Under the pieces are notes generated by a model. The model was not told the origin of the DNA, did not search any database, and saw only the letters and a list, made by a program, of their open reading frames with translations. Of a stretch of 64,000 bases of DNA, positions 28,299 to 38,644 are shown one piece after another. Origin of the DNA: Anaerolineales bacterium (GTDB taxonomy: Bacteria > Chloroflexota > Anaerolineae > Anaerolineales > E44-bin32); assembly GCA_029210945.1 (NCBI GenBank), contig JARGGH010000005.1, positions 1-64,000 on the forward strand, written 5' to 3'. Made by a program: the position numbers and the translations under genes. Positions within the stretch are counted from its first letter, which is position 1, and each line of letters starts with the position of its first letter.

Positions 28299-29053
28299 GA
28301 TCCCACCCCGCCTGCATCCGCAGAAATTCGCGCCCTGATCTGTCCCCCGGCGCTCTTCTGCAAACGCCCTGCCAGCGCGCGTATGCCCCGCCCGAATGGA
28401 CTCGCCCGATCCAGAACACAAGCTCTGCCAAAGTGGATCTGATAACCCACAGCGCGCGGGTCCGGCGGAAGTGCCGCCAGCAGCGGCATCCCCAGGGATT
28501 CGGCGATCTGGCTCGCGGTGGAGGGATGCTGGCGGTTGATCTGGTCGACAACCAATCCCACCCGATCTGCGGAACCTGAAGGGAGGGCTGTGGCGAAACG
28601 CAGTGCACCGCGCAGCGCTGGCGGGTCTGCGCTCGTGACCAACAAGATCGCATCGGAGATTGCAAGCAAAGCTTGATTTGCGAGAGACAACCCCGGCGGC
28701 AGGTCGATCAGGCACCAATCGAATAAATCATCGAGAGCCCGGATTAACTTCCGGGCATCCTCAGACCCCGCCACCGGGTTCCAACCCTCAGGGCCGCGCA
28801 TCAGTTTCAATCCGCTCGAGTGGGTGCTGGTCGCCAGATCAACGTGTTTGGATTGCAGTTCATTCAGCACCGGGAACAGCTCGAGCCACGTCTTCTCCGC
28901 GCTTGAATCGAGCAGCAAATCATCCACACCGTTTCCAGCATGCAGATCTACAAGTAATGACGACCCCGGACCGGCTAACGAACAGCCCAGGTTTGTGGCG
29001 ATTAATGAGGTACCCACACCACCTTTGGATCCAATCACTGCGACAATCGCCAT
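28295..29053 (-). CDS. TadZ/CpaE-like MinD-family ATPase
   Basis: A 252-residue protein of the ParA/MinD superfamily with the deviant Walker A GSKGGVGTSLIATNLG at the N terminus and Walker B-like LFDWCLIDLPPGLS near residue 115. It lacks the N-terminal receiver-like domain of longer CpaE proteins. In Tad systems this protein positions the secretion machine at the pole or membrane. It starts 3 bases after the cpaB-like gene. Confidence 0.88.
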   Translation of the reverse strand: MAIVAVIGSKGGVGTSLIATNLGCSLAGPGSSLLVDLHAGNGVDDLLLDSSAEKTWLELFPVLNELQSKHVDLATSTHSSGLKLMRGPEGWNPVAGSEDARKLIRALDDLFDWCLIDLPPGLSLANQALLAISDAILLVTSADPPALRGALRFATALPSGSADRVGLVVDQINRQHPSTASQIAESLGMPLLAALPPDPRAVGYQIHFGRACVLDRASPFGRGIRALAGRLQKSAGGQIRARISADAGGVGS

Positions 29054-29056
29054 GAC

Positions 29057-29728
29057 CTAATTCGCTTCCGGTTTGAGCAGCGCCAGCAATGAAAACCCGT
29101 TCGTACGAGCGTAGAGAACAGCCGTCGCCTGGTCAATGTCGACGGCGAGCGTCAGCCTTTCCGGTTCGGCCGGTGTCCCTCGAAAATTAAGCACCTCCAC
29201 ATTGCTGACGATGATGCCCACCTCCGTCACCGGTTGTCCGGCCTGGTAGGCCATCAAATCCAGGCGATCGCCCGGAACCAACGAGGGCACCGGGCTGACA
29301 AGCCAGCCGGCGGGAAAGACCATCGCCCAGCGCCCATCCGGTAGGCGTGCCGAGAGCCCCGAGCCGGCTTCGCCGACGAAGTCGCTGCGCAGGATGATTT
29401 CATTGGTCTTCATTGGACGGGCGAGCACGCGCCCTACGGCCTGCCCCGTGTCGCCCAGCGCGCCGTGCGGGATGACATCCGCCGGGACGGCTCTAAGGAT
29501 GACCTGCTCGCTCGTGAGTTGGCTGCCCGCATCGAGGTCAGTCGTCAGCACGACAGTCTGCTCAGTCGGCAGCGCCTCACGCCGCAACCGGTCAAGATAG
29601 AAAAATGCGAGCAGCGCAGCAAGCAGACCGAAGATGATTGCGGCGAGGATGTAAAAAGGTATGCGTCTGCGAAATCCGCCAGCCCAGTTGGGAGTCGTCT
29701 CAGGCGTTGTTGTCTTTTTCTGCTCCAT
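29057..29728 (-). CDS. CpaB/RcpC-like pilus-assembly protein
   Basis: A 223-residue envelope protein: one N-terminal membrane helix (about 22-45), then a SAF domain (TDLDAGSQLTSEQVILRAVP; GRVLARPMKTNEIILRSD) and the RcpC-type VPGDRLDLM segment. RcpC/CpaB helps the assembly of Flp pili. The ATG is chosen for GAGGAG upstream; a TTG 12 bases earlier is inferior. It is the first gene of the cluster; no flp pilin, tadV peptidase or rcpA secretin gene is present in the window. Confidence 0.85.
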   Translation of the reverse strand: MEQKKTTTPETTPNWAGGFRRRIPFYILAAIIFGLLAALLAFFYLDRLRREALPTEQTVVLTTDLDAGSQLTSEQVILRAVPADVIPHGALGDTGQAVGRVLARPMKTNEIILRSDFVGEAGSGLSARLPDGRWAMVFPAGWLVSPVPSLVPGDRLDLMAYQAGQPVTEVGIIVSNVEVLNFRGTPAEPERLTLAVDIDQATAVLYARTNGFSLLALLKPEAN

Positions 29729-29805
29729 GGCTCTCCTCAATGGCCGTCTGGAGAATTTCTCCAGCCCTCCCGGCGGCTCGATCTCTGAACGTTTCCGTTA
29801 AACAC

Positions 29806-29852
29806 AAAAAGCGACCGCGTCAGGTGGCCTCCCAACCGTCCTGCAGATCGCT
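29806..29852 (-). terminator. Possible attenuator hairpin upstream of the tad cluster
   Basis: On the minus strand AGCGA...CCTG pairs with CAGG...TCGCT with an internal loop, followed by TTTTT, about 80 bases before the cpaB-like start. It resembles a terminator in a leader and could attenuate the operon, but no ligand-binding RNA was recognised. The rest of 29729-30146 shows no gene. Confidence 0.35.
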
Positions 29853-30146
29853 TATGGAGCAACCCCCTGCGCCATTCATTCGATGGCTCGAATGTAGCAT
29901 GAGATTAGCATACGAGTCAACTGGCAGCGGCTCGTGTCTGAGTGAATTCTTTGCGAAGAACTCGTATCTAGTCTTGAACACATCACAAAGGAAAAGCTCA
30001 CAAAGTCAAAGAAGCAACTGAATGCATAAGATCATTTGATCCCCCCCTCCCAACAATGTATGATTAATTCGCGCGGGGCAGCATGATGGATTTATCCATT
30101 GTCCTGCCGGGCGCTTAACTGGGACCACGCCAACAAGGAGCTCATC

Positions 30147-31064
30147 ATGGACTTCGGCGCCATTCTCACTCGATCCTGGGAGATCACCTGGAAACACAAA
30201 GGCTTCTGGGTGCTCGGCATCCTGGCCGGCTGCGCCAGCGGCGGCAGCGGGGGAGGCGGCGGGCGCAGCGGCAGCGGGCTGAACTACCAGTTCAGCGGGG
30301 AGCAGTTTCCCGAACTGAGCCGCACGCTCGAGACGATCCCCGAAGGGACCTGGATCGCCATCGCCATCGGGGTCTTTTTTGTGCTTCTTCTGCTCGCTCT
30401 CCTCTTCTGGGTGCTGGGCGCACTCGGTCAATCCGGCCTGATCGCCGGCTTCCAGGCAGCCAACGCCGGGGAAGAGGTCACGCTCTCGAGCGCGTTCCAG
30501 ATGGGCACGAAGTTCTTCTGGAAACTGCTCGTCATCCAGATCATTGTTGGGGTCGTCACGCTGATCCTCATCGGTGGACTGCTGCTGTTCGGTATAGGCG
30601 GAACAGTTCTGACGCTCGGTCTAGGTTTACTCTGCCTGCTTCCGCTTATCTGCATCCTGATTCCTATCGGAATTGCCATCGGCGTTTATACAACCTTCAC
30701 CAAGGTCGCCTTGGTCATCGAAGACCTGGATATCTTGGCTGCGTTCAAACGGGCATGGGAGGTCATCCGGGACCATCCCGGAGACGTGATTGTGATGTCG
30801 TTGATCCTGCTGATCGGCGGTGGTGTCGTCAGCTTCGTGCTGGCCCTGCCGTTCATCCTCGTTGCGTTGCCCTTTATCCTTGGCGCCGTTGTGGGCTCTG
30901 ACGCCGGTCTGACGGTCGGAATCTTCACCGGACTGCTTTGTACCGTCAGCTACCTGCCGATCCTGATTGTGCTCAACGGCATCCTGCAGACGTTCCTGTA
31001 CGGATCATGGACGCTCACCTATATCCATCTGACAGCCGAGTCCGAGCCGTCAAAGGAGAAATAG
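30147..31064 (+). CDS. Multi-pass membrane protein, unknown function
   Basis: A 305-residue protein. Its start MDFGAILTRSWEITWKHKGFWVLGIL resembles the beginning of the glycerophosphodiester-phosphodiesterase membrane-domain/DUF975-like families. A Gly/Ser-rich stretch (ASGGSGGGGGRSGSG) lies at about 30-45, followed by about six membrane segments with the amphipathic motif DLDILAAFKRAWEVIRDHP between two of them. AAGGAG lies just before the ATG. It is a single gene with promoter-like TATGAT about 90 bases upstream. Function not known; a membrane remodelling or transport-accessory role would be a guess. Confidence 0.65.
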   Translation: MDFGAILTRSWEITWKHKGFWVLGILAGCASGGSGGGGGRSGSGLNYQFSGEQFPELSRTLETIPEGTWIAIAIGVFFVLLLLALLFWVLGALGQSGLIAGFQAANAGEEVTLSSAFQMGTKFFWKLLVIQIIVGVVTLILIGGLLLFGIGGTVLTLGLGLLCLLPLICILIPIGIAIGVYTTFTKVALVIEDLDILAAFKRAWEVIRDHPGDVIVMSLILLIGGGVVSFVLALPFILVALPFILGAVVGSDAGLTVGIFTGLLCTVSYLPILIVLNGILQTFLYGSWTLTYIHLTAESEPSKEK

Positions 31065-31274
31065 CCTCCTGGCCGCTGATCTCATCCCAGTACTGGCGGA
31101 CCGGTGAGAGAAAGAATGAATGAGACCGGCGATTTCGTACGAATCTTGCATCGTTTCTGATGAGCTGCGTATGCGTTCCTGACTCATTTCTGCTACCAGT
31201 ACTTTCGCCTGGTTGCTATGGCCATACCATTGTGTTAGATTGAGAGCGCTTCCGTTGCGCGATTGAGGATTGAG

Positions 31275-33299
31275 ATGGCTTCAACCCCACGAGCCAGTAT
31301 TGTTGATGATGTCATTCAGGGTTTTCACTGTGCAATCTGCGGTGAAGATGCCCTCCACGTCGTCCATATCGAGCGCTTACCAGACTATGTCGAGTGCGAT
31401 CTGTGCGGTTCCGCGTTCATCATGGAAGAAGATGGAGAGCGCGTCCTTTATGGCCAAATCGCCGAGGGTTATCCGCAGACCTCAAGATTCGCACTCAAAC
31501 AATGGGCGTGGATCGAAGCGGTCGACGCCCGGGCGCGCGAAGAAAGACCCCCAGCCGACGAAGGCGCCGATTCAACCCCTCTTCCGCCAGAAAGTGCTGA
31601 CCTTGCCGCATATCCTGCCCTAGAGCCGGATGAACCTTCGACCGTCGAGGAAGATGCCGCTGAAGAGCCGTGGAAGATCTTCGAAGAACCAGTACCCGAT
31701 GAGCCGCTCGAGATTATCGATGTTGGCGAACCCACCCCCCCAGAGCGGCCAGAAACGTTTGATCAGGATGAGTTTCCGGAACCTCTCCGGGCGGAATCCG
31801 AGCATGCACCGGATGGGTCGACTTCAGACGAACCGGACGAAGCCTCACTCGCCGTCGACGAAGAGGGTGGTATGTGGAGAGCGTACGAAGCAGGAATGGC
31901 CGCAGAAGATGATCTCGACCTCGACGAGATGGACGAAATGGACGGCTTCGATTGGCTCGGCGGTCTGGCCGACGAAGACAACCCGCTCGAAGAACCGGAT
32001 GCAGCCTCCTTTCCGGAGTCCCCCATTGTCGAAGAAGCCCCCTCAAGCGCATCCGAAATTGCAAGCGGTCTCTCGTCTGAAGATCTGGACGACTTATTCA
32101 GGTCAGAAACTGAAGATGAGATAGACACGCCCGCGTTTGGCGCCGAGCACCAAGAGCGAGATTCCGAGATGGGCGGGGCCGAGGGGGTTCTTGAAAGAGA
32201 TCAGGCCGATCCTGATCTTCCGGAGCAGCTCCCCGGACTCGATCGATCAGATCCTGAGGAATCGATGCGAGATGCTGTTGATGATGATGTGAACGCCCCC
32301 GATGAGTGGCTGCAGGGCGTAGAGCAGGAGCAAGTCGATCGGAGCAGTCCTGCATTCGCCGACTTCGACGCGCCCGCAGTGGGATCTTCTGAGGCGGATG
32401 AAGACGATTCGGATGATTTTCTTTCCAGCTTGCGGGACTCGGCTGCGATACCGCTGGAATCCCAACCTCTTGAGCACACCTCCCTCGAAGAAACGGCTGA
32501 AGATGGAGAGGAACCAGCGCCGCCGGACTGGGCGCTCGAAGAGCAAGCAGCGGAGATCGGCAGCATGGCTGCCCGCATGCAATCGGTAACCTCAGAGAGG
32601 GGCGAAGAGGATGAAGAACCCCCTCAAGCAAAACAGCCAGACCATGAAGAACGCGAGCTGGAGGCAGTCCGGGAAGACGTGATAAACTACCGCGAGAACG
32701 ATCCGCCGCCCGGCTACCGCCATCGCGTGATGATCAGGGGCGATCGGGTTGTGTTCCCCGGGGGTGAATGCGTCCATTGTGGACAGACCCCGGTCAGAGG
32801 TCAGCTGGCGATCGCCGGGACGCTGCCTGAAGGCCAGGGCATGGGAGATCGGAAACCAACTCGCTTCCAGGTTCCGCTCTGCGCAGAATGCCGTGATCGG
32901 GCGACAACTTTAAGTGAGGATGCTCAATCGGCGCGCATCCAATCGATCTTATTCTCATTAATCATCGGCATGGCATTCGTTGTCGGGTCGCTAGCTTTCA
33001 GCCTTGTCGATCCTGGAGATATGCAACTCGCGGACTGGTTCATCCTGGTGATCTTATTCATCATCGGGTTTGCCGGATCGGCGATCGTATTGCTCAATCG
33101 GATCGGCAATTACCCACCGCCGTTGGACGCAGCCTATGTCCGTACCACACTGCTTGTGCCCACTGAGGCGCAAGGGCTCGAGACTGCGTTCGAATGGCGC
33201 AGCCCTGAGTATGCGCAGCGCTTCTACGAGGCGAACGAATCCAACGCTCTCGGGAATGTCACCCAGGTCAAAGACCGACTTGTAATCGGCACCCCCTGA
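31275..33299 (+). CDS. Acidic membrane protein with two zinc ribbons
   Basis: A 674-residue protein that I cannot assign to a family. N-terminal zinc ribbon: Cys19-x2-Cys22 and Cys41-x2-Cys44 (HCAICGEDALH; VECDLCGSAF). Residues about 75-480 are very acidic and low-complexity, rich in Glu, Asp, Ser and Pro. A second zinc ribbon (CVHCGQTPV ... CAECRDRA) lies at about 495-545. Two membrane helices follow (about 557-577 and 588-608) and then a basic-poor C-terminal tail of about 65 residues. The layout suggests a tail-anchored cytoplasmic protein. 31065-31274 upstream contains no gene. Confidence 0.7.
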   Translation: MASTPRASIVDDVIQGFHCAICGEDALHVVHIERLPDYVECDLCGSAFIMEEDGERVLYGQIAEGYPQTSRFALKQWAWIEAVDARAREERPPADEGADSTPLPPESADLAAYPALEPDEPSTVEEDAAEEPWKIFEEPVPDEPLEIIDVGEPTPPERPETFDQDEFPEPLRAESEHAPDGSTSDEPDEASLAVDEEGGMWRAYEAGMAAEDDLDLDEMDEMDGFDWLGGLADEDNPLEEPDAASFPESPIVEEAPSSASEIASGLSSEDLDDLFRSETEDEIDTPAFGAEHQERDSEMGGAEGVLERDQADPDLPEQLPGLDRSDPEESMRDAVDDDVNAPDEWLQGVEQEQVDRSSPAFADFDAPAVGSSEADEDDSDDFLSSLRDSAAIPLESQPLEHTSLEETAEDGEEPAPPDWALEEQAAEIGSMAARMQSVTSERGEEDEEPPQAKQPDHEERELEAVREDVINYRENDPPPGYRHRVMIRGDRVVFPGGECVHCGQTPVRGQLAIAGTLPEGQGMGDRKPTRFQVPLCAECRDRATTLSEDAQSARIQSILFSLIIGMAFVVGSLAFSLVDPGDMQLADWFILVILFIIGFAGSAIVLLNRIGNYPPPLDAAYVRTTLLVPTEAQGLETAFEWRSPEYAQRFYEANESNALGNVTQVKDRLVIGTP

Positions 33300-33749
33300 T
33301 CTCCAACGAGATCGCCAGATTCCACTCGAATTTCCGGCCAGGGTCATCCAGAATCAATCTTTAAGTCTGAAACGGCCTTACCCCGAATTTTCTTTGAAGC
33401 TGGTCAGGTCCCTTAAGATAGAACTGACTCAAAGTGACGCGGGATAACCCGCAATTTGCCGGCTCCCGCCGCAGGGCACGCATTCTCCCTGCGCCTCCGG
33501 TCGTTCTCAGCCGGGAATCCGGGAGCATACCCGCCGTGCGATGGGTGCTCCCTAAAAGACATTGCGACTTGAGATTGGTGCGGCACAGAGATACGAAAAG
33601 CTTCTTGCGCCTCTCCCGATCCTCTCAGCCTACACCCCGGCACCAGAATCCCCGCCGTTCATCGGCACAGGTTCGTGAACGGGGAAGTGCGCCGGCTGTT
33701 ATAATACGTGTTTGCTTTAAACACATTTGAACAGTCAGATTTGTGGATT
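33300..33749. other. Intergenic region with the uvrA promoter
   Basis: No gene can be supported. A clear -10 box TATAAT lies at 33700-33705, 44 bases before the uvrA ATG; the -35 region is weak. A 17-base string TTTGCCGGCTCCCGCCG at 33455-33471 recurs exactly at 63820-63836 in the terminal non-coding region, hinting at a dispersed repeat. Confidence 0.5.
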
Positions 33750-36626
33750 ATGCCCCAGGAAAAAATCACCGTCGTCGGTGCCCGCGAACACAACCTGAAG
33801 AACATCACCGTCGAGATTCCAAGGGATCAACTCGTCGTGATCTCAGGCATCTCGGGCTCCGGAAAATCATCTCTCGCTTTCGACACGATCTTCGCTGAAG
33901 GACAGCGAAGGTACGTGGAATCGCTATCAGCATACGCGCGCCAGTTTCTCGGCCAGCTGAACAAGCCCGATGTCGATTACATCGAAGGTTTATCCCCGGC
34001 GGTTTCGATCGACCAGCGCGGTGTCTCGCACAACCCCCGATCAACCGTGGGAACTGTCACCGAGGTTTACGACTACCTGCGCTTGCTCTTCGCACGCGTC
34101 GGGCAGCCACATTGCCCGGTTTGTGGAAAAGCGGTCCACCAACAATCGGCACAGGAAATCGTCGACGCCGTCGTCAAGCTGCCAGGTGCCAGCCGGATCC
34201 TGATCCTGGCCCCGATGATCAGCGCCCGCAAAGGCACCCATCAGAATGTCTTCGAGGAACTCCGGCGCTCCGGGTTTGTGCGCGCCCGTGTGGATGGGGA
34301 GATTCACTCGTTAGACGATGACATCGAGCTCGACCGCTACAAGAATCACAGCATTGACGCCGTCGTGGACCGGTTGATCATCCCGGCGGACGAGCAAGAA
34401 AAGGACGACGCGTTCCTTACCCGTGTGACCGATTCGATCGAAACCGCTCTCCGCTGGGGTGAGGGCATGATGATCGTCGCCAACCTGAGCGCCAGCCCGC
34501 CGGTAGATATCCCCTACTCAGAACATCTCGCCTGTCCGGATCACGGCACGACCATCGCAGAGATCGAGCCGCGCACTTTCTCTTTCAACACCCCGCATGG
34601 CGCTTGTCCAGAATGCCAGGGGATCGGCAGTACGCTCGAGATCGATCCGGATCGAATCCTCCCTGACCGCTCGATCTCGATCATTGAAGGTGCACTGGTG
34701 GCGATGAACTGGGGCAGCCAGACAAGGGAGCAAGAAGGATATTACTGGCAGATGCTGGAGGCTGTCGCCGATCAATACAAGATCGACCTTGACGCCCCCG
34801 TGGAAGAATTGGCCGAGAAGAAACTTGACATTCTGTTGTATGGGACCAATGGTAAAGAAATCCCGATCACCTATACCACCCGTGAGGGAAGGACCGCGAG
34901 CTACCAAACAGCCTATGAGGGCGTGATCGGCAATCTAGAACGCCGCTATCAGGAAACCAACTCGGATTACATTCGAAATAAGATCCAGGATTACATGTCC
35001 GAACGCCCCTGTCCGGCGTGTATGGGTCAGCGGCTCCGGCCGGAAGCGCTGGCGGTCACCGTCGATGACGTAAACATCGTCGAGGTGACGAGCTGGCCAG
35101 TCCTGCGCAGCCTTGAGTGGATCAGGAAGCTCAAAGATGAGAAAGGTCCCCTTTCCGGTCGTGATCAGGCAATCGCAAGGCGGGTGCTGAAAGAGGTCGA
35201 AGACCGGCTAGGCTTCCTCGTGGATGTCGGTCTGGACTACCTGACACTCAACCGCTCCGCCGGCACACTCTCGGGCGGTGAGGCGCAGCGCATCCGTCTG
35301 GCGACCCAAATCGGCTCACGCTTGATGGGTGTCCTTTACGTGCTTGACGAACCATCGATCGGCCTCCACCCGCGTGATAACGCCCGCTTGATCCGCACCC
35401 TGGAGGGTATGCGCGATCTCGGCAACTCGGTGCTTGTCGTCGAACACGACGAGGCTACGATCCGCGCCGCCGACTGGGTTGTGGATCTTGGACCTGGCGC
35501 CGGCGACAAAGGCGGCGAGGTCATCGCAGAGGGGACCGTCGCCCAGATTTCAAAGAAACCCAAATCGGTGACCGGTCAATACCTTTCAGGGAAATTAAAA
35601 ATCGATGTGCCTGCAGAACGGCGCGCAGGCAACGGTGAGGCATTGGTCATTCGTGGTGCGCGGGAGCATAACTTGAAGGATATCGACCTGGAGATTCCCC
35701 TGGGACGTTTTGTGTGCATCACCGGCGTCTCCGGCTCGGGAAAATCGACCCTGATGGTCGAGGTGCTTTATAAAGCGCTGGCGCGATCGCTGCACGGCTC
35801 CCGGACACTTCCCGGAGAACATGACAGCCTCGAAGGGGTCGAGCACATTGAAAAGGTGATTAACATCGACCAGAGCCCGATCGGACGCACACCGCGCTCG
35901 AACCCGGGCACCTACACCGGCCTCTTCGATCATATCCGGTCGCTGTATTCGGAACTGCCCGAATCCAGAGTGCGAGGTTACAAGCCAGGGCGCTTTTCAT
36001 TCAACGTTCGCGGGGGGAGGTGTGAGGCCTGTCAGGGGCAGGGTCAGCTGCGGATCGAGATGCAGTTCCTGCCGGACGTGTATGTCCCCTGTGAGGTTTG
36101 CCAGGGATCACGCTTCAACCGCGAAACACTGCAGGTTCGTTTCAAGGGCAAGACGATCGCTGACGTGCTTGACACAACGATCGACGAAGCGGTCGAATTT
36201 TTCGGAGCTTTCCCGCCCATGGTCCGGCGTCTGGAAACACTGCAGGCCGTTGGGCTGGGCTATCTCAAGATCGGGCAGCCGGCTCCCACACTCTCGGGTG
36301 GCGAAGCACAACGGGTCAAACTCTCGCGTGAACTCTCCAAGCGCAGCACCGGGCATACTCTGTACGTCCTCGACGAGCCCTCCGTAGGCCTGCACGCTGC
36401 GGATGTTCACAAATTGATCGACGTGCTGCAGCAGCTTGTGGACCAGGACAACACCGTGCTGATCATCGAACACCATCCGGACATCATCAAAGTCGCCGAT
36501 TGGGTTATCGATCTGGGACCCGAGGGTGGTGACGGCGGGGGACAGATCATCACGGAGGGGACGCCAGAAGCGATTGTCAACGTTGCCGCCTCATACACAG
36601 GCCAGTTTCTCAAATCACATCTCTGA
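33750..36626 (+). CDS. uvrA: Excinuclease ABC subunit A
   Basis: DNA damage-recognition ATPase of nucleotide excision repair (958 residues). N-terminal motif [14 protein letters not shown], first Walker [10 protein letters not shown], second Walker [10 protein letters not shown], and two ABC signatures ([17 protein letters not shown] and [16 protein letters not shown]) are present. The zinc-finger modules show as GACPECQG and CEACQGQG...CEVCQG. The start [16 protein letters not shown] is the family start; an upstream frame extension of 14 codons overlaps the promoter and is rejected. No uvrB/uvrC is nearby. Confidence 0.98.
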   Translation: MPQEKITVVGAREHNLKNITVEIPRDQLVVISGISGSGKSSLAFDTIFAEGQRRYVESLSAYARQFLGQLNKPDVDYIEGLSPAVSIDQRGVSHNPRSTVGTVTEVYDYLRLLFARVGQPHCPVCGKAVHQQSAQEIVDAVVKLPGASRILILAPMISARKGTHQNVFEELRRSGFVRARVDGEIHSLDDDIELDRYKNHSIDAVVDRLIIPADEQEKDDAFLTRVTDSIETALRWGEGMMIVANLSASPPVDIPYSEHLACPDHGTTIAEIEPRTFSFNTPHGACPECQGIGSTLEIDPDRILPDRSISIIEGALVAMNWGSQTREQEGYYWQMLEAVADQYKIDLDAPVEELAEKKLDILLYGTNGKEIPITYTTREGRTASYQTAYEGVIGNLERRYQETNSDYIRNKIQDYMSERPCPACMGQRLRPEALAVTVDDVNIVEVTSWPVLRSLEWIRKLKDEKGPLSGRDQAIARRVLKEVEDRLGFLVDVGLDYLTLNRSAGTLSGGEAQRIRLATQIGSRLMGVLYVLDEPSIGLHPRDNARLIRTLEGMRDLGNSVLVVEHDEATIRAADWVVDLGPGAGDKGGEVIAEGTVAQISKKPKSVTGQYLSGKLKIDVPAERRAGNGEALVIRGAREHNLKDIDLEIPLGRFVCITGVSGSGKSTLMVEVLYKALARSLHGSRTLPGEHDSLEGVEHIEKVINIDQSPIGRTPRSNPGTYTGLFDHIRSLYSELPESRVRGYKPGRFSFNVRGGRCEACQGQGQLRIEMQFLPDVYVPCEVCQGSRFNRETLQVRFKGKTIADVLDTTIDEAVEFFGAFPPMVRRLETLQAVGLGYLKIGQPAPTLSGGEAQRVKLSRELSKRSTGHTLYVLDEPSVGLHAADVHKLIDVLQQLVDQDNTVLIIEHHPDIIKVADWVIDLGPEGGDGGGQIITEGTPEAIVNVAASYTGQFLKSHL

Positions 36627-36627
36627 A

Positions 36628-36649
36628 GGGGGTAACCGGCGGTTCCCCC
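36628..36649. terminator. Hairpin between convergent uvrA and the MacB permease gene
   Basis: GGGGG(T)AACC pairs with GGTTCCCCC around a 3-base loop, directly after the uvrA stop. It is probably a bidirectional terminator. Confidence 0.6.
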
Positions 36650-36716
36650 CCCCAGACGTCCCGCCATGATCGCTCTCAACTTTCTGATCTCACCGCGCAA
36701 TCGGTCGATCGCCAGA

Positions 36717-37940
36717 TCATTCGTAGCGCAGCGCTTCCACCGGTTCTAAATCAGCGGCTCGCTTGGCGGGGTAGAGGCCAAAAAACAACCCCACCGCCGT
36801 CGAGAAAATAGTTGCCAGCAGGATCGCGTCCAGGCCCATATTGGGCAGCAGTTCGACGTCCTGGGAAGTTGCGATAACGCCGACGAGCGTGGAGAGCCCC
36901 CATCCGAGCGCAATCCCGATCAGCCCCCCCATGAGGCTGAGCAGCGATGACTCGGTCAGGAACTGCAGCATGATATCCCTTTTCCGTGCCCCAACAGCTT
37001 TGCGTAAACCAATCTCGCGCGTGCGCTCGGTTACAGAGACCAGCATGATGTTCATGATCCCAATGCCGCCGACAAGCAGCGAGATGGCGGCAATACCGCC
37101 CAGGAAGATCGTCAGCACATTCGTAATCGTGGTCGCAGTTTGAAGGAAATCCTGCTGGGTAAAGATTGTGAAGTCATCCTCCCCGATCGCCGTGCGGTGA
37201 CGGGTACGCAGCAAGCTGGCGACTTCTTCTGTCGCTCTGCTCACGCCTTCCGCGCTGATCGCCTGAACCATGATCATGTCGACCGAGTCTCTCGAGCGCG
37301 AAAACAGGCGAGTTTGCGCCGTCGACAGAGGGATCATGATCAACTCATCAGGATTGGAAAACCCCGATCCACCGCGCGGCACCATCACTCCCAGAACCCT
37401 GAAAGGCTGCCCTCCAATACGAACCGTCTCGCCAATGACCCCTTCAGAACGCCCGAACAGCTCTTCAGCTGCGTCCGGTCCGAGCACCACGACCGCCGCG
37501 CGACCGAGGATGTGCACTTCGCCAATGAATTCCCCTTCGAGCATTTCGACGTTGCGCACTGGCATATAATCGGGCGTCACTCCGTAGCCCTGGGTGAAGA
37601 GCGATTCGCCTGCGAAACTGAGCTCAACATTTCCAGTGATAATTGGCGCCACACCCGTCACCGAGGGCGCGACGAAAGAATCCCGCAGCGCTTCGGCGTC
37701 GGTGAGAGTAAGTGGTTTGGGGTTGCTGACCTCTTCAGATCCACCCGGTACAACGAAGAGCAGGTTCGTGCCGATCCCACTGATCGACCCCGTGATCGTA
37801 TCCTGTGCGCCGCGCCCGATGGCGAGCATGGCGATCACCGCACCGACACCGATCACGATCCCCAGGATCGTTAAAGCCGAACGCAACTTGTTGCTGGATA
37901 AGCTCTGCAGCGCTTCGAGGAGTCCTTGCCAGAAGTTCAT
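36717..37940 (-). CDS. MacB/FtsX-type ABC transporter permease
   Basis: A 407-residue permease with one N-terminal helix (SALTILGIVIGVGAVIAMLA), a large extracytoplasmic MacB domain, and three C-terminal helices with the FtsX motif RTREIGLRKAVGARKRDI. The final segment YPAKRAADLEPVEALRYE is typical of this family. Its ATG overlaps the end of the ATPase gene (ATGA). With the ATPase and adaptor it makes a tripartite-like efflux set; no TolC homologue is present, which fits a monoderm envelope. Confidence 0.92.
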   Translation of the reverse strand: MNFWQGLLEALQSLSSNKLRSALTILGIVIGVGAVIAMLAIGRGAQDTITGSISGIGTNLLFVVPGGSEEVSNPKPLTLTDAEALRDSFVAPSVTGVAPIITGNVELSFAGESLFTQGYGVTPDYMPVRNVEMLEGEFIGEVHILGRAAVVVLGPDAAEELFGRSEGVIGETVRIGGQPFRVLGVMVPRGGSGFSNPDELIMIPLSTAQTRLFSRSRDSVDMIMVQAISAEGVSRATEEVASLLRTRHRTAIGEDDFTIFTQQDFLQTATTITNVLTIFLGGIAAISLLVGGIGIMNIMLVSVTERTREIGLRKAVGARKRDIMLQFLTESSLLSLMGGLIGIALGWGLSTLVGVIATSQDVELLPNMGLDAILLATIFSTAVGLFFGLYPAKRAADLEPVEALRYE

Positions 37941-38644
37941 TGATTGGCGACCCGTTCTGACTGACGATCCTGTTCGACCAATCCATCACGCAAGTGAATG
38001 ATACGCTCGGTCATCGATGCGATCTCTGGATCGTGCGTCACGAAAATCAGCGTCGTCCCAAAGTCCTCATTCAAACCGAGCAGAATTTTCATGATCTCTT
38101 CACCGGACTTCGTATCGAGATTGCCGGTGGGTTCATCCGCCAGAATAATCGCGGGGTTGTTGACAAGCGCACGGGCGATCGCCACTCGCTGCTGCTGCCC
38201 GCCGGACAGCTCGTTTGGCCTGTGATCTATCCGATCGCCAAGACCAACCGATTCAAGCGCCTCAATCGCCCGTTTCCGTCGGCCGCTGTTGACGCCCGCA
38301 TAACGCATGGGAAGTTCGACATTGTTGAGGGCGCTTTGCCTTCCGAGCAGGTTAAAACTCTGGAAAACGAAACCAACTTTCCGGTTGCGGATAGCGGCCA
38401 GCTGATCATCACTCATATCCGCCACTTGTTCCCCTTCGAGATAGTAGCTTCCTGCCGTAGGTCTGTCCAGACATCCTACGATGTTCATCAGGGTGCTCTT
38501 ACCCGAGCCGGAAGGTCCCATGATCGAGACGATCTCACCAGCAGCAATGCGCAGATCGATCCCGCGCAGCGCGTGGACCTCGATCTGACCCATCTGGTAG
38601 ACTTTCGTGATCGCGTCAGCCTTGATTACGTACCCGTCGGTCAC
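37937..38644 (-). CDS. MacB/LolD-type ABC transporter ATPase
   Basis: A 235-residue ATPase with Walker A GPSGSGKST, Q-loop VFQSFNLLGRQSALNNVELP, signature ELSGGQQQRVAIARAL, Walker B IILADEPTGNLDTKSG and switch His in FVTHDPE. It energises the adjacent FtsX-type permease. Start and stop overlap both neighbours by 4 bases. Confidence 0.95.
   Translation of the reverse strand: MTDGYVIKADAITKVYQMGQIEVHALRGIDLRIAAGEIVSIMGPSGSGKSTLMNIVGCLDRPTAGSYYLEGEQVADMSDDQLAAIRNRKVGFVFQSFNLLGRQSALNNVELPMRYAGVNSGRRKRAIEALESVGLGDRIDHRPNELSGGQQQRVAIARALVNNPAIILADEPTGNLDTKSGEEIMKILLGLNEDFGTTLIFVTHDPEIASMTERIIHLRDGLVEQDRQSERVANQ

Noticed and set aside
29741..30146. c-di-GMP riboswitch or flp pilin gene upstream of the tad cluster
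   Set aside because: No conserved c-di-GMP aptamer core and no short frame with a pilin leader were seen; only a terminator-like hairpin remains.
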